In this document: one piece after another, positions 15,327 through 23,332 of the stretch
Layout of the letters: each line of letters starts with the position of its first letter
Position numbering within the stretch: position 1 is the stretch's first letter
IMG/VR virus record: IMGVR_UViG_3300025646_000211
Coordinates: 1 to 30,665 of that record
Direction: 5' to 3' (one strand)
DNA: 30,665 bases
DNA from: a virus
Made by a program: the position numbers and the translations under genes
The notes under the pieces: generated by a model
Told to the model about the DNA's origin: nothing
Database searches by the model: none
Seen by the model: the letters and a program-made list of their open reading frames with translations, nothing else

Positions 15327-15767
15327 ATGACTCATCACGTTTCTCCTCCTGTTGATCAACGTATTGTTGATGATTATTTTAAACTTTGTAAAAGCAAAAA
15401 AAATAATAAATTAGCATGGTTCTACGGCATGTTAGCAACTTTTGGAGTAAAGCCTGATCAATTAAAACAATTCAAATGGAATGAAGACGGAACAATTAAT
15501 ATACCGTCTAGAAAAAAACCTGTTCGTCCTATGCATCCTCAATGGGTTTTCCTGTTTGGTTTAAAAGAAAAACAGCCTTCTAATATAGAAGACTGTTGGA
15601 ATAATGCATGGCTTTTAATTTATCAAGCTATGGCATGCAAAGAAATTGAATGTAATATTATTGAATTATTAATTGCTTACAAAATACGTAAAGCATTTTA
15701 TTCACCTAAGCGGCTGATGGAAAAGAAATTTGTTCGTTCGCCTGAGTTTTCTTCCAGTCATTCTTGA
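15327..15767 (+). CDS. Degenerate tyrosine-recombinase-like protein
   Basis: The protein has 146 residues. Residues 26-80 (KLAWFYGMLATFGVKPDQL, then DGTINIPSRKKPVRPMHPQW and VFLFGL) resemble the front half of the catalytic domain of cyanobacterial phage-type integrases, where the pattern is a helix ending in GLRPHEL, a short beta hairpin and a conserved Lys. In this copy the first catalytic Arg position is Lys (GVKP). The C-terminal H-x-x-R and nucleophilic Tyr boxes cannot be found before the stop, so it is unlikely to be an active recombinase. Its 3' end overlaps the opposite-strand excisionase-like gene by 62 nt. Alternatives are a DNA-binding remnant or a repurposed regulator. Confidence 0.55.
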   Translation: MTHHVSPPVDQRIVDDYFKLCKSKKNNKLAWFYGMLATFGVKPDQLKQFKWNEDGTINIPSRKKPVRPMHPQWVFLFGLKEKQPSNIEDCWNNAWLLIYQAMACKEIECNIIELLIAYKIRKAFYSPKRLMEKKFVRSPEFSSSHS

Positions 15768-15942
15768 CAGCATTTTTATTCCAAAGATAACTATCCCTAG
15801 AAAAAGTAATTTTATCGAAAGCAGCGTAGTGTGAACCAAGATTAAAAGTACCGTTATCTCTTAGTTTAAAAAGTTCTTTCTTGTCAATTTCAAGTTCTTT
15901 TGACATTTGATTGGCAGTGACCCAACCATGTGTTCTTGACAT
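15706..15942 (-). CDS. Excisionase-like winged-helix protein
   Basis: This 78-residue protein is on the minus strand and convergent with the integrase-like gene. Residues 7-45 (WVTANQMSKELEIDKKELF, then KLRDNGTFNLGSHYAAFD) have the form of an excisionase/MerR-type winged helix: a helix-turn-helix followed by a wing with the conserved 'G-x-HY' seen in cyanobacterial Xis-like proteins. It then shows RDSYLWNKNAVKND, which resembles the last helix of that group. Excisionases bend att DNA and often repress promoters. Divergent from the HNH gene, with a 116-nt intergenic region holding inverted repeats, so control of that region is plausible. No strong ribosome site is seen. Confidence 0.6.
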   Translation of the reverse strand: MSRTHGWVTANQMSKELEIDKKELFKLRDNGTFNLGSHYAAFDKITFSRDSYLWNKNAVKNDWKKTQANEQISFPSAA

Positions 15943-15951
15943 TGGAAAAAC

Positions 15952-16030
15952 TTAGCGCATATATAAACTAAACGTATCAAAATAAAAGTCAACAGTACGT
16001 CTAGTTTCTTTTGTTAGATTTAGCACATAT
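15952..16030. promoter_or_regulatory. Nested direct and inverted repeats: candidate operator or att site
   Basis: An inverted pair AAACTAAACGT (15965-15975) and ACGTCTAGTTT (15997-16007) matches at 10 of 11 positions. Outside it lie direct repeats TTAGCGCATAT (15952-15962) and TTAGCACATAT (16020-16030), with one mismatch. The region separates the divergent excisionase-like and HNH genes. It is a natural place for protein binding and divergent promoters; the function is not shown. Confidence 0.4.
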
Positions 16031-16058
16031 TAAAATAAGATAATGGCAGTTAAATACT

Positions 16059-16427
16059 ATGTTCGCAACGGAGCATGATCCCCTTGCACTATTAGTTGAG
16101 ATAACTCCAAAACTTGCGAAAAAACGATTCAGAGAAGAAATATACAAGTCCTGGAATCATTGTTGTGGATATTGCGGAGAACCAGCAACGTCATTGGACC
16201 ACATAGTCCCACGTTTTAAATCTGGTTCTAGCAATCGTAACAATTTATTGCCCTCTTGCCAACGCTGTAACTCAAATAAAGGATCTCTTAGCATGATCGA
16301 GTGGTATAGCAAACAAAAATTCTTTAGTCAAGAAAAATTAAATAAAATTCAAGAATGGATAGAAAAAGAAGTAATTGATCTTTTTCAGTATACTAGTAAT
16401 TATATAAATAAAAAAATAGGCGCATAA
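16059..16427 (+). CDS. HNH homing-type endonuclease
   Basis: This 122-residue protein is a small site-specific or nicking DNA endonuclease. Residues 35-75 contain the beta-beta-alpha-metal motif with two zinc knuckles: CGYCG (Cys36, Cys39), SLDHIVPRFKSG with the catalytic Asp47-His48, NRNNLLPSCQRCN with Cys67 and Cys70, then NKG. The family includes stand-alone homing enzymes common in phage virion regions and packaging-associated HNH proteins. The start is ATG 16059; there is no clear ribosome site. It overlaps the 1778-residue gene by one base (TAATG). Its presence beside integrase- and excisionase-like genes suggests this whole interval arrived as mobile DNA. Confidence 0.85.
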   Translation: MFATEHDPLALLVEITPKLAKKRFREEIYKSWNHCCGYCGEPATSLDHIVPRFKSGSSNRNNLLPSCQRCNSNKGSLSMIEWYSKQKFFSQEKLNKIQEWIEKEVIDLFQYTSNYINKKIGA

Positions 16428-19400
16428 TGGCACAAACACCTTCTATACCTTCTATTTATCGTGAAATTTTAAATTGGTTAAGTGATAACAATAAAATGGG
16501 ATTAGTTGATCCCTATATGAGTGTAGGTAGTTTTAAATTATTTAATGAAGGTCCGTATACTCAAGAATGGATTAATCAATTACAAGATTTAGCAGAAGAA
16601 GCATTAGGTAGGCAATTAAATTCTAATGAAACAATTCAAATACAAGATTATTTTAAACAAAAATATGAGCCTTCAAATTGGAATCAATCTGTACCTTCAG
16701 GAGATGAAATAGGTGATGTGTCACCAGAAAATAAAATAGGACAAATTCCAACAGGAGATGAAATAGGTGATGCACCACAAACTGAACCTGGATTTGTGCC
16801 TGAACCCGAGCCTGAAACAGATTTAAATACAGAAGGAGATTTACCCCTGGATGAAACTACAATTGAATCAGATAGTACTACTACATTTAATAACATTCCT
16901 GCTGAGCTTTCTGCTCAAATGGAAAGATTATATGGCACAGATCCAACGGCTACAGTTACAAGTGAAGGAAAATTAGATCGCTGGGGTAACCCAGCAATGA
17001 ATGATACAGAGTTAGAAGCCTGGATACAACAATATGTACCTAATTTTACAATGCCAGAAAATTTAAAAATAAGTTATGCAGGACCGCTTATAGAAAATAT
17101 TAGAAAAAATAAATGGATGATTGACGAAACAAAGTATCCTTATGGAGCAAGTAACGATCTTTATTGGTTAAAAACACACAGAGCAAACGATAAAATTTGG
17201 GAAGAAGCAAATAAAAATCTACCTTCTTGGGGTTCAGAATTACCAGTTGATCAAAGAAATACTACAAATGTATTAGCTCCAGATGGACAAGTTTACCGTG
17301 GAACACAAGATAATAATGATAAATATTTAATATACAAAGATAAAAATGATGAAAAAATTAAAGCAGTAAAGATGTTTACAAAAAGTAATGATAACGGCCA
17401 TTACGATTTAGCACAAGCGATTAAAAATGGCCTTGTAACACCAAGAGAAGATATAGAAAATATATATGAAGGGGATCGTCTTTATAGTGCCAAAGATTTT
17501 CCTAGATTAAATTCTATGGTAAGAACAAATGATAATCCAAATATTTTAAAGTTTGATGAATCTTTTGTTATTGATCCTGAACGTTTAGCAAGATCAATTG
17601 GAAGCAAAGTATCACAAGCTCCAGGATATGAACCTCCAACCGCTATATTAACGCCATATGATATTCAGTTTGCAGAGCATAAGAAAAATATGCAAACTGC
17701 AATTGATAATATGCGCAAAGAACAAGACAAAATATTTGGAACAGGAGGGTCAACATATAAAGAAAATCCAGATCATCCTTATTGGGATTTCATAGAACAG
17801 TTCCCTGGAGGAGAAATACCTGATGAATTTAAACCTGAATCTGATCCAGATGTTGTTGGAATTTTTTATGGTTATGATAAAGATACTAAAGAAGGATATT
17901 TAAAAACTAGAAGTCATAATACTACAACAGTAATTCCTAACACAAGTAGCTTGGCATTCCAGCAAAACGCCGCAATTAAAGAAGTAGAAAGAAGATTATT
18001 AAAATTAAAAGAAAAAGCAAAACAAGGTTACGATGTTCAATGGAAAGATATTGATTTTTGGATTTTTGATTTAGACAATCTTGTTTCATCAGCAGGTAAC
18101 AATTATGTAAATAGTAGTATATTTGACAACTCAGCAAATTATTTTTCAGATCGACAAAAACGAGATATTTTACAAGCAGCACAATTATTTTGGGCTAATG
18201 AAATTATTCAACCTAATCAATGGCGAGATGATTTAGAAATTGATCCAATAAAATTTAAAACAGGAGAAGCAGTCGATACAGAATTTGATCCTGTTTTTTA
18301 TAAAGCTGAATTGGCTTTATATGAACCAGATCAAATTTTTGCTGAATCAGGAAATGATTTATGGGAAGAAGCTTTAGAAACAGGTGATTGGGATACTGTA
18401 TTTAGATTTACTCCATTACCTGCAACTCAAATGATTGCACTAATGGGAAGTGAAAATCCAGAAAGTCAACAATTAGCAGCAGAAATGTTAGCAGAAGGTC
18501 AAACTAATTATTGGAAAGCACATTATAGAAAATATGGATATTTAAATGGCATAAGAGGATATAAAGGCGACACTCCGGCAAATGTAGATAATTACAATCG
18601 AAATATTGCTCCAACAGATTATGAATATCAAATGCTTAGAAATTTATCTTTAGGTGCAGATACTTCAAGTTTATTAGAATCTGACCCTGACTTTGCAAAC
18701 TCAGTAATTTCAGAATCTTTAATTAATAAAATAATAAGTAATCCCGACAGTTTAACCCAAATTTTAGAAGATTTGAATTTACCTCAAATTCCAGAAGATG
18801 AAGAAATTGATTTTGATCAATTAAAAACAATGCTATCTGAAGCTGTTGTTAATTTAGAAGAAAATGAAAAAAATATATATTTACTGGAAGCAGGTGATGA
18901 TTACAGAGAAATAGAAGCATTAAAATATTTATCTCCAAATGAAATAAAAGAAAACAAAAAATTTGATCTTTTATTTAAAGATGCAAGAAATGAAACAATA
19001 AAACAATTAGAAACAATAAGAAGACGAGAACTAGAATTTGACACATTAAAAAATCTTGGCGGATTAAAAGAAGTATTTAATTTAGGTGAGATATTAGCAG
19101 ATAATTTATTGGGAGATGGACTTGGAATGGTCATGGCTTTTGGAGGAGATACAAGTATTAATGATTTAAAAAGTAATTGGGCAGATAAATTTCAAGATTT
19201 ATCGGGTATTTCAAATAATGTTACATACAATTGGCAAAAATGGTTTGATGAAACTTTAACAACTAAATATGCAGAAGTAGAAGCAGATAGATTTATTGAA
19301 TCAATTAGATCTCAAGCTTTTGCAAATACACTACAAGAAGAACAAGAGTTAGCAAAGCAACGCTTACAAGGTTCGACTTTTATTAATGAATACACAGGAA

Positions 19401-21763
19401 ACATATCAGACGAAATGTTAAACAAAGTAAATGAAAAAATATTAGAAACTATTGAAACAATAGAACAAGAAAGAGGTGACAGGGAAGGTTTATTGGATGA
19501 AGAAGATGATGTTTTATTTTCTCAAGAATTTATTGATCGTTTAAAAGAAAATGCAATTTTAAATACTGAAGAAAATTTATCTACTTATTTTAGTTCAACA
19601 GAAGGAAGTGTAATTAAAGATTATATAGATAAACAAAAAACACCATTTCAATCAGTTAATATTGAAATTTTAAGTAAACTTAAAAACATAGGAAATTCAT
19701 TGATTGATTACAATAAAGAATATCCTTATTACACTTATGGAACAACAAAAAGGTACTGGAAAGAACCAAATGCTATATGGCGTTATAACCAAGATGGTGT
19801 AACAAAACGACCACATCAAGCAATAGTTGATGTTAGTGGATTTGAAAGTGCAAATGAACTTATTAATTTTTTACAACAAATTATTGATCAACCATACGAA
19901 ATAAAATTAAACACTAGAAAAGATATTTTAGGTATCGATAGTAAAGATGATTGGGCAAAACATTTATACAAAAGAAATTATCGTAACTTAACCAGTGATC
20001 AAAAAAAAGAAGTAGATAAAAGTTGGAATAGTGAACTACAAATTTCAAATACAGATGAAACATTACAACAAACAGCACAAACTTTATTAGATGTCATAAC
20101 AGGAGAAAAAACATTGCCGTCTAATGTGCAAGACTTTGACAGTATGTTTGGTAGTTTAAAATTAAATAAAATTAATAGTGCTAATACCGCATTAATAGAT
20201 TATAGAAATAATCCATCACTAAGAACAGAAGAAGATTTAAATAATTCAAATTTATTACCATTAAATTTTTATAAAAATATTAATCAAGAAATAGAAGACG
20301 AAGAAGGAAATACTTATGTTTTAAATAAATCAGGATATACAGATGAAGAAGAACAAGAATTATTTGATATTAAATCAACATTTGATGGTTTATACAATAC
20401 TTTGTACTCACAAGCAAAAAAAGGATTAAAGCTTAAAGACAGTGAAGGAGAAGAAATAAAAATAGAATATGATTTTGCAAATGAATTTATTAATACATAT
20501 TTAAAACCCAGATTTGATTATTCAAAATCAATGGAAGAGTTTGTTAGTTATATGGACGTTGAAGAAGGAGAAGAAAATATATTTCAAACGATTAACCGTT
20601 TAGAAGAAGTTAAAATTGCTGCTTTTGAGTCGGCAAAAGAACAATTTCAAAATATAATAGAAGGTAAATATGATAAAGATTTTAATTCAAATTATTATTT
20701 GAATCCATATGATCATTTATACGCGCCTGTAAATTTAAATACTGAAGAAGAAATAAAAGCATGGCAAGAAAACAGACAAATAGAAAATATAAATCAAAAG
20801 AATTTAATTCAAGAAGATTTAGAACGAGCAATTAATGATCCAACTGGTTTAGTTGATCCTGATAACCCTTCTTTGGGAACATGGGTAGAAAATCTTTATT
20901 ATTATGGTTATATTAATAAACTAGATGATACGACAATTGAAAATGCTATTAACGATTTAGATACTTTTGCAAGATTGCATTATCAATTAATTGGATCAAA
21001 AGGAATTAATGTAACTGACGAAGATGGTAACACAAGATTAGTAATGCTTTCAGCTTCTGAAAATCCACAAAACATATCAGCTACAATTTTACGAAACACT
21101 ATTGCAGATAAAGCAGCATCAATTCCAACTGTTTTTAGTGAGTTTGTTTCACCTGATGATGCAATTAAATACTTATTAGGAGGAGTAAATCCAGAAGATA
21201 ATCCTGAAGTTTGGAAAGATTTATTACAAAGTTTTGGTCTAGGAAATGATACAACTTTTGAAGAATTATCAGACTATGCAGCAGAAGTATTGAGAACAGC
21301 AGAAGCTGCTGAAATTAGAGAAACGATTGAATTATTAAATAAAAAAGAATTAAAACCAACGCAAGCTCGCCTTGGTGCTACTTATATTGAAAGAGATGAA
21401 GATAACACAGTTAACGAAGAAGACTTTACTGCAATTTATAAACTATTCCAAGACACAGGCTACCAGGGGACACAAAAAGAATTTTTTGATACTTTCTTAG
21501 AAGGTGAAAGTTTGGAAGACATGCAAGTTTTAGATAAAATTATTCAAGGAAAAATACCTGAATTTGAAATTGATTTGTCTGATCCATTTACATCATTGAC
21601 ATCTTTAGAAAATATATTTGATGATCCAATCGAAGAACAAGAAGATATCACAACAGACGAAGATAATTTGTTCGATTTTAAACTTGACGAAGACGAAGAA
21701 GACCAAGAAAACGATATCGAAAGTACTTTAGGAAACCTAGGGAACTTGTTTACCTGGAAATAG
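16427..21763 (+). CDS. Giant acidic protein (1778 aa), unknown, probably virion
   Basis: This is the largest complete gene in the window. It is strongly acidic, with Glu/Asp/Asn/Lys dominating, long helical stretches and few hydrophobic segments. It begins with an ordered part (residues 1-85), then an acidic Pro-rich linker (90-155) holding an 18-residue tandem repeat with GDEIGD twice. Helical blocks follow, including EEQELAKQRLQ near residue 980 and several Trp/Tyr-rich WDFIEQFP-like patches, and it ends in an extremely acidic tail (about 1725-1770) before NLFTWK. No polymerase, protease, lysozyme or tape-measure hydrophobic pattern is found. The DNA is very AT-rich (13 of 60 G+C in 20161-20220). 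An ejected inner-virion protein is the best guess. Confidence 0.85.
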   Translation: MAQTPSIPSIYREILNWLSDNNKMGLVDPYMSVGSFKLFNEGPYTQEWINQLQDLAEEALGRQLNSNETIQIQDYFKQKYEPSNWNQSVPSGDEIGDVSPENKIGQIPTGDEIGDAPQTEPGFVPEPEPETDLNTEGDLPLDETTIESDSTTTFNNIPAELSAQMERLYGTDPTATVTSEGKLDRWGNPAMNDTELEAWIQQYVPNFTMPENLKISYAGPLIENIRKNKWMIDETKYPYGASNDLYWLKTHRANDKIWEEANKNLPSWGSELPVDQRNTTNVLAPDGQVYRGTQDNNDKYLIYKDKNDEKIKAVKMFTKSNDNGHYDLAQAIKNGLVTPREDIENIYEGDRLYSAKDFPRLNSMVRTNDNPNILKFDESFVIDPERLARSIGSKVSQAPGYEPPTAILTPYDIQFAEHKKNMQTAIDNMRKEQDKIFGTGGSTYKENPDHPYWDFIEQFPGGEIPDEFKPESDPDVVGIFYGYDKDTKEGYLKTRSHNTTTVIPNTSSLAFQQNAAIKEVERRLLKLKEKAKQGYDVQWKDIDFWIFDLDNLVSSAGNNYVNSSIFDNSANYFSDRQKRDILQAAQLFWANEIIQPNQWRDDLEIDPIKFKTGEAVDTEFDPVFYKAELALYEPDQIFAESGNDLWEEALETGDWDTVFRFTPLPATQMIALMGSENPESQQLAAEMLAEGQTNYWKAHYRKYGYLNGIRGYKGDTPANVDNYNRNIAPTDYEYQMLRNLSLGADTSSLLESDPDFANSVISESLINKIISNPDSLTQILEDLNLPQIPEDEEIDFDQLKTMLSEAVVNLEENEKNIYLLEAGDDYREIEALKYLSPNEIKENKKFDLLFKDARNETIKQLETIRRRELEFDTLKNLGGLKEVFNLGEILADNLLGDGLGMVMAFGGDTSINDLKSNWADKFQDLSGISNNVTYNWQKWFDETLTTKYAEVEADRFIESIRSQAFANTLQEEQELAKQRLQGSTFINEYTGNISDEMLNKVNEKILETIETIEQERGDREGLLDEEDDVLFSQEFIDRLKENAILNTEENLSTYFSSTEGSVIKDYIDKQKTPFQSVNIEILSKLKNIGNSLIDYNKEYPYYTYGTTKRYWKEPNAIWRYNQDGVTKRPHQAIVDVSGFESANELINFLQQIIDQPYEIKLNTRKDILGIDSKDDWAKHLYKRNYRNLTSDQKKEVDKSWNSELQISNTDETLQQTAQTLLDVITGEKTLPSNVQDFDSMFGSLKLNKINSANTALIDYRNNPSLRTEEDLNNSNLLPLNFYKNINQEIEDEEGNTYVLNKSGYTDEEEQELFDIKSTFDGLYNTLYSQAKKGLKLKDSEGEEIKIEYDFANEFINTYLKPRFDYSKSMEEFVSYMDVEEGEENIFQTINRLEEVKIAAFESAKEQFQNIIEGKYDKDFNSNYYLNPYDHLYAPVNLNTEEEIKAWQENRQIENINQKNLIQEDLERAINDPTGLVDPDNPSLGTWVENLYYYGYINKLDDTTIENAINDLDTFARLHYQLIGSKGINVTDEDGNTRLVMLSASENPQNISATILRNTIADKAASIPTVFSEFVSPDDAIKYLLGGVNPEDNPEVWKDLLQSFGLGNDTTFEELSDYAAEVLRTAEAAEIRETIELLNKKELKPTQARLGATYIERDEDNTVNEEDFTAIYKLFQDTGYQGTQKEFFDTFLEGESLEDMQVLDKIIQGKIPEFEIDLSDPFTSLTSLENIFDDPIEEQEDITTDEDNLFDFKLDEDEEDQENDIESTLGNLGNLFTWK
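16698..16772 (+). repeat. 21-bp direct repeat in the giant gene (18-residue unit)
   Basis: A 21-nt sequence starting CAGGAGATGAAATAGG occurs at 16698-16718 and again, identical, at 16752-16772, offset 54 nt. It encodes GDEIGD twice and marks an 18-residue tandem repeat in the acidic linker. Confidence 0.8.
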
Positions 21764-21773
21764 TAGGTATAAT
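21746..21773 (+). promoter_or_regulatory. Sigma70-like promoter candidate at end of giant gene
   Basis: TTGTTT (21746-21751), a 16-nt spacer and TATAAT (21768-21773) lie just ahead of the small basic gene at 21794. The -10 is perfect, and the -35 keeps TTG. It would drive the basic-protein and NblA-like genes independently of the virion operon. Confidence 0.4.
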
Positions 21774-21793
21774 GAAAAGAGTTTTTTGATCCC

Positions 21794-21904
21794 ATGAAAA
21801 AAGGCGGTGGTTACGTTGTAGGTTCTCCTAAAAAAACAAAACAAGGAAATGGTCAACATTCAAAACCAAAACACAATAAAAAATTAAAAAGAGGACAAGG
21901 ATAG
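21794..21904 (+). CDS. Conserved-looking 36-aa basic cyanophage protein
   Basis: The product is 36 residues: a Met-Lys-Lys-Gly-Gly-Gly start, then YVVGSPKKTKQGNGQHS and a Lys-rich end closing KRGQG. The 'VVGSPKKTKQG ... RGQG' pattern is one I associate with tiny proteins found in many cyanophages, which supports real coding despite its length. The high charge suggests binding to nucleic acid. It lies 20 nt after a TATAAT box and before the NblA-like gene. Confidence 0.6.
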   Translation: MKKGGGYVVGSPKKTKQGNGQHSKPKHNKKLKRGQG

Positions 21905-21961
21905 TAAGATGTAATTTTTAAAATAAACGATAAAATAGTTATAGAAAAAATGTAGTATTTC

Positions 21962-22249
21962 ATGGATCATATCGAACCTACTGAACTAGAACTGCCATTG
22001 GAATTCAAATTTGCAATGCGCAAAGCTGAATTACATGCAGTAGATATGACGTGGGATCAGTTATACCATACTTTATTAAATCTTTATCATCAAAGATTAG
22101 TAGAAATTACAGCAATAAAAGATATTATGGCCAGTGAGGGTGTCAATATTGAATTTGACATCCCCACTGAGCTTGAATTAGAAGAACTTACTCATATGAC
22201 ACAAGAAAATGAAACAGAAGATGATGAAGATGATACACAACTCATCTAA
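21962..22249 (+). CDS. nblA: NblA-like phycobilisome degradation protein
   Basis: The protein has 95 residues. Residues 8-62 follow the NblA pattern: ELELPLEFKFAMRKAEL for the first helix (NblA 'LSLEQEFxLR'), DMTWDQLYHTLLNLYHQRLV for the second (NblA 'MSREQAQEFLVxLYxQMMVRE'), then an acidic-terminated helix. NblA proteins bind phycobilisome rods and hand them to the Clp protease. Phage copies, known from several freshwater cyanophages, would dismantle the host antenna during infection. The phage copy differs by about two extra residues between helices and by an added acidic C-terminus (residues 63-95). The assignment rests on pattern matching by eye; a short all-helical protein could mimic it. 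Confidence 0.6.
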   Translation: MDHIEPTELELPLEFKFAMRKAELHAVDMTWDQLYHTLLNLYHQRLVEITAIKDIMASEGVNIEFDIPTELELEELTHMTQENETEDDEDDTQLI

Positions 22250-22724
22250 TTTGAATCAGCTTATCTAAATACCATTTAGCTTTTCTTAGAGACTCAGCAC
22301 CACCTTTTGTTTTTTCACGCCACATATATTTAGCAATATTACCTTTTAAAAATCCCATAAATTCTTCGGGAGTTAACTGCGCTTCAATAGCGTCAATACA
22401 TTCCATTTTTTCAGATTGATAATGAAGCGGATTGTTTACATTAATATCTGCATCTAATTTAATAGCAATAGGTGTTTCCCAGGGGTGTTCCCAGCTCTTT
22501 TTAATATCGTTTATTGATACCGTTTCAAAGCTAACAGGTGGATAAGTTTGAGAAATTACATTTTCCCCTGGCGCTGCATCGCAAGCATTTGTTCCCGAAC
22601 AGGCATAGCCACTAAAGGTATAGTAGTTAGCGTTCTGGGCATTGGCATTGCACCCATTAAAACGCCCTGTTCCATACTCGGAATTGTTCCAGTTACACCC
22701 GGACGGCTGTCTTTCATTGGACAT
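22242..22724 (-). CDS. DUF3310 protein (T7 gp1.7-like domain), long overlapped N-terminus
   Basis: This protein is 160 residues from ATG 22724. The C-terminal 65 residues hold the DUF3310 pattern: NPLHYQSEKMECIDAIEAQL, TPEEFMGFLKGNIAKYMWR, then KGGAESLRKAKWYLDKLI. T7 gp1.7, with this domain, is a nucleotide kinase, so a role in phage nucleotide metabolism is likely. The first 56 residues are Asn/Gly/Cys rich and overlap the upstream gene in another frame. No other ATG, GTG or TTG exists in this frame between 22724 and the domain until the Met inside it. GAGGG sits about seven bases before ATG 22724. Either the overlap is real or a rare start is used. Confidence 0.75.
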   Translation of the reverse strand: MSNERQPSGCNWNNSEYGTGRFNGCNANAQNANYYTFSGYACSGTNACDAAPGENVISQTYPPVSFETVSINDIKKSWEHPWETPIAIKLDADINVNNPLHYQSEKMECIDAIEAQLTPEEFMGFLKGNIAKYMWREKTKGGAESLRKAKWYLDKLIQIR

Positions 22725-22924
22725 TGGTTTCCCTCTAAAGTTAAATTAATACGTTCCCGCCCTTGTTCAGTAAGAGCTAAACCCGTATTGTATTGATCAT
22801 AGAGCGGAACATCATTTTCTTCATTATCTAAAGGTTGTCCAAAGTCACGCATAGTTAAAGCTCTACGTGTTAACTCATTACCATTTGCATTTAAATATCC
22901 ATCTAAAAATAAATCAGCTTTCAT
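22556..22924 (-). CDS. Unknown Met-rich protein upstream of DUF3310 gene
   Basis: The protein is 122 residues from ATG 22924; a longer reading from 23008 would enter the divergent gene and is disfavoured. It has an N-terminal LFLDGYLNANGNELTRRALT segment and a Pro/Met-rich C-terminal half with MEQGVLMGAMPMPRTL and EQMLAMQRQGKM. Codon use in the last 56 codons looks normal for this phage, so this frame is real coding there. Its last 169 nt are shared with the DUF3310 frame. No domain is recognised. It diverges from the 22958 gene with a 33-nt gap. Confidence 0.65.
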   Translation of the reverse strand: MKADLFLDGYLNANGNELTRRALTMRDFGQPLDNEENDVPLYDQYNTGLALTEQGRERINLTLEGNQCPMKDSRPGVTGTIPSMEQGVLMGAMPMPRTLTTIPLVAMPVREQMLAMQRQGKM

Positions 22925-22957
22925 TTTACTAAGATGTCTGTCGTTTACAATATTAAC

Positions 22958-23332
22958 ATGGCAAAAACATATCAACCAAAACAAGCTTTTTCGGGTAGAG
23001 TAAGACAAACTTACGACCCTAGAATTGATTCAGGAACATCAGGGGCTGAATCATCAGATTTAAATCCTGAACAAGCATATGATGTTGACTTAAGAAGAGT
23101 TGGCGGAGAAGAAGAAGGCGTTGCAGCTAAATTTGGAAATTTAAGAGGAGAAAGAAAACAAAATAGTGTAGCTAAGTTTTTAAGGGCAGCAAGAGCAGCT
23201 GGAAGAAGATTAAAAAGTCAAGCTATAAAAGAACCTACAAGTGCAAATGAAGGAACATCATTTGGACCTGTAGGATCAACAGCGTATGCGCAAAAACCAG
23301 AAAGATCTAGTTTTGGTAATTTTTTCTTTTAA
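22958..23332 (+). CDS. Basic protein of unknown function embedded in minus-strand block
   Basis: This 124-residue protein takes ATG 22958 as its start because it begins MAKTYQPKQAF; ATG 22934 would add eight residues. It is rich in Arg, Gly, Ser and Gln with few hydrophobics. A basic helix (AKFLRAARAAGRRLKSQAIK, residues about 75-95) could bind nucleic acid, and the chain ends with aromatic FGNFFF. It is the only plus-strand gene between 22250 and 25812. Its stop overlaps the dCTP deaminase stop by four bases in convergent orientation. A virion-associated or regulatory protein is possible; there is no family. Confidence 0.65.
   Translation: MAKTYQPKQAFSGRVRQTYDPRIDSGTSGAESSDLNPEQAYDVDLRRVGGEEEGVAAKFGNLRGERKQNSVAKFLRAARAAGRRLKSQAIKEPTSANEGTSFGPVGSTAYAQKPERSSFGNFFF

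Noticed and set aside
16043-16078. 11-codon frame starting ATGGCAG before the HNH gene
   Set aside because: It is too short, has no ribosome site, and is in a different frame from the HNH gene.
22550-22575. Programmed -1 frameshift joining the Met-rich protein to DUF3310
   Set aside because: The DUF3310 frame is -1 to the upstream frame and the site reads GGGGAAAATG, but the upstream codons GGG-AAA do not form an X-XXY-YYZ heptamer and Lys tRNA would mispair after slipping.
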